A stretch of DNA of 6,077 nt from an uncultured Alphaproteobacteria bacterium (GTDB lineage Bacteria; Pseudomonadota; Alphaproteobacteria; RF32; CAG-239), in assembly GCA_944391365.1 (NCBI GenBank), contig CALXTH010000038.1:1-6077 (forward strand), read 5' to 3'. A model generated the notes under the pieces. The model was given only the letters and a program-made list of their open reading frames with translations, searched no databases and was not told where the DNA came from. Both the position numbers and the translations under genes were made by a program. How positions within the stretch are numbered: position 1 is the stretch's first letter; the number at the start of each line of letters is the position of its first letter. Positions 4,898 through 6,077 of the stretch are shown one piece after another.

Positions 4898-5974
4898 ATG
4901 TCCCGCGCGGAAGATATTTTTCAAAAACTGATTTATTTCGGCGAAGACGCCATTGATGATTTCATCATCAACCGCCAGGCGGAAGAACTGTTTCTGGACT
5001 TCAAACAAGCCACACCCGGTATCGGCAAAAACGTCACCTCGCTCCCCCGCGACGACCGCAAAAATCTGGCCAAATGTATCTCCGGTTTCGGCAACTCCGA
5101 AGGCGGCGTCATCATCTGGGGCGTTGAATGCTCCCGTGACATTGACATCGGCGACGTGGCCAAGGCCAAAGTCAAAGTGCATAATGTCCACCGTTTTCTG
5201 AGCTGGCTCGAAAACGCCATTTCCGGCTGCACCATTCCCAGTCACAACAAAGTACGCAACCATATCGTCAGTATTGATGAAAACGGCGACGGTTTCATCG
5301 CCACATATATCCCGAAATCAGAAATTTCGCCCCTGATGTCCACCGTCGGCAACAGCATCTACATCCGCTCCGGCTCCAACAACGTCCCCGCGCCTTATTC
5401 CGTCATTGCCGGCATGTTCGGCCGCCGGCCGCAACCCAATATTGAACCGATTATCAGCGACCGCAAACTTGAAGTCATGGAAAATACCGCGGAAAACAAA
5501 ATCTATGACCTCGGACAAAAAGAACCGGATAAGCCTGAAAAATATGTCCGGGTCAGCTTTTCAATTCACGGGCACAACGACAGTAGCGTTATTGCCCGGG
5601 AGCTGTATCTTTCCTGCATAACCGAGCACTACGGCAGCGACCACAACAAAGTCCGTTTTTCCAGCTATAATCAAATGGACTCAATCCTTGGCATGAACAA
5701 TCAGCTCAACCTGATTACCCGGCCTGAACTTCGCCTGCCGCCGCGCAGCACTTTTAAATTTACCAATGTTGAAATTATTCTCACCCAACATACGTATGAT
5801 GACTTTTTGTTTGACGGCATTATCGGCGCGGATGAGGCCGCACCGCATGACTTCCGGATTTACATCAACAAAAACACCCTGCGCTCCTTTGTCGCCCGGG
5901 TCATCAAAGGCGATGAGGATGAACACCTGATTTATGCCGAATTTTTCACTGACTTTTTAAGGAGTGACTTCTGA
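4898..5974 (+). CDS. AlbA_2 (Schlafen-like) domain protein, unknown C-half
   Basis: A 358-residue protein. Residues about 18-173 match the AlbA_2 / Schlafen-core type (formerly AAA_4, often labelled 'putative DNA-binding' or 'ATP-binding'). The signs are AEELFLDFK (28-36), DDRKNLAKCISGFGNSEGG (52-70) leading into VIIWGV, IPKSEISPLMS (138-148) and YIRSGSNNVPAP (155-166) before GMFGRR (172-177). Glu29 and Asp34 have the spacing of the two acidic residues in the Schlafen ExxxxEFK nuclease motif, with Asp for the second Glu; nuclease activity is only a possibility. Residues 178-358 look largely beta-rich with no domain I recognise, no membrane segment and no signal peptide. The start is firm: AGGA at 4888-4891 lies six bases before the ATG. 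The gene follows ispH by 38 bases and overlaps rnhA by one base (TGATG). Biological role unknown. Confidence 0.85.
   Translation: MSRAEDIFQKLIYFGEDAIDDFIINRQAEELFLDFKQATPGIGKNVTSLPRDDRKNLAKCISGFGNSEGGVIIWGVECSRDIDIGDVAKAKVKVHNVHRFLSWLENAISGCTIPSHNKVRNHIVSIDENGDGFIATYIPKSEISPLMSTVGNSIYIRSGSNNVPAPYSVIAGMFGRRPQPNIEPIISDRKLEVMENTAENKIYDLGQKEPDKPEKYVRVSFSIHGHNDSSVIARELYLSCITEHYGSDHNKVRFSSYNQMDSILGMNNQLNLITRPELRLPPRSTFKFTNVEIILTQHTYDDFLFDGIIGADEAAPHDFRIYINKNTLRSFVARVIKGDEDEHLIYAEFFTDFLRSDF
5959..5964 (+). promoter_or_regulatory. rnhA ribosome binding site inside upstream gene
   Basis: AAGGAG, nine bases before the rnhA ATG, lies within the last codons of the AlbA_2 gene. Together with the TGATG stop/start overlap it shows that rnhA is translated from the same message, but can also recruit ribosomes itself. 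Confidence 0.65.
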
Positions 5975-6077
5975 TGCCCCGGATTGAAATTTTCACGGAC
6001 GGCGCCTGCTCCGGCAACCCCGGCCCCGGCGGCTGGGGCGCCCGCCTCCGTCATAAAAAGACCGAAAAAGAACTCAG
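5974..6077 (+). CDS. rnhA: Ribonuclease HI, N-terminal part only
   Basis: The first 34 codons of RNase HI, cut by the window edge. The opening strand is diagnostic: EIFTDGACSGNPGPGGWGA (residues 5-23) matches the bacterial RNase HI signature. Asp9 corresponds to the first catalytic metal-binding Asp (Asp10 of E. coli), and GNPGPGGWG forms the following turn. RNase HI cleaves the RNA strand of RNA-DNA hybrids in the cytoplasm, acting at R-loops and leftover primers. The start codon overlaps the upstream stop by one base and has a consensus Shine-Dalgarno. Completeness and the remaining catalytic residues cannot be checked here. Confidence 0.95.
   Translation, partial: MPRIEIFTDGACSGNPGPGGWGARLRHKKTEKEL

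Noticed and set aside
4898..6077. Anti-phage defence system built from AlbA_2 and RNase H
   Set aside because: AlbA_2 domains do occur in defence contexts, but the neighbours are core housekeeping genes, rnhA is an ordinary RNase HI, and there is no mobile-element or composition signal here.

Overview
The window looks like an ordinary chromosomal segment of a proteobacterium, most likely an alphaproteobacterium of moderate GC content. The evidence is the type of tetratricopeptide (TPR) protein at the left edge, the mitochondrial-processing-peptidase-like M16 protease, and an ispH...rnhA order that I recall from many alphaproteobacteria. Ranking below class is not possible from the sequence. 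No rRNA, tRNA, CRISPR, transposase, phage gene or recognisable defence system is visible.

Layout. (1) 1-1309, + strand: the 3' part of a large TPR-repeat protein whose start lies outside the window. (2) 1310-1876: a 567-base gene-free stretch, the most unusual part of the window. It holds a terminator hairpin that contains a five-codon mini-ORF with its own Shine-Dalgarno sequence, a possible structured small RNA ending in a strong bidirectional terminator, and a cluster of pyrimidine/purine-biased palindromes flanked by a ~54-base imperfect direct repeat. (3) 1877-2557, - strand: elbB, a DJ-1/PfpI-like protein, convergent with the TPR gene. (4) 2558-2656: a very AT-rich divergent promoter region. 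(5) 2657-6077, + strand: a tightly packed probable operon of an M16 zinc protease, ispH, an AlbA_2 (Schlafen-like) domain protein and the start of rnhA. Its gene junctions are a 1-base gap, a 38-base gap and a 1-base overlap.

How the genes relate. IspH performs the last step of the MEP isoprenoid pathway. ElbB is annotated in other bacteria as an isoprenoid-associated glyoxalase, so two isoprenoid-linked genes lie close together, though on opposite strands. The M16 protease probably acts in protein or peptide turnover, and RNase HI removes RNA from RNA-DNA hybrids. The AlbA_2 gene sits where many alphaproteobacteria have thrB (homoserine kinase) between ispH and rnhA. It carries a C-terminal half that I do not recognise and is the least understood coding sequence here.

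The candidates for something new are the structured-RNA candidate at about 1410-1609, the palindrome/direct-repeat cluster at 1614-1836, and the AlbA_2 protein with its unknown C-terminal half. None amounts to proof of a new system.
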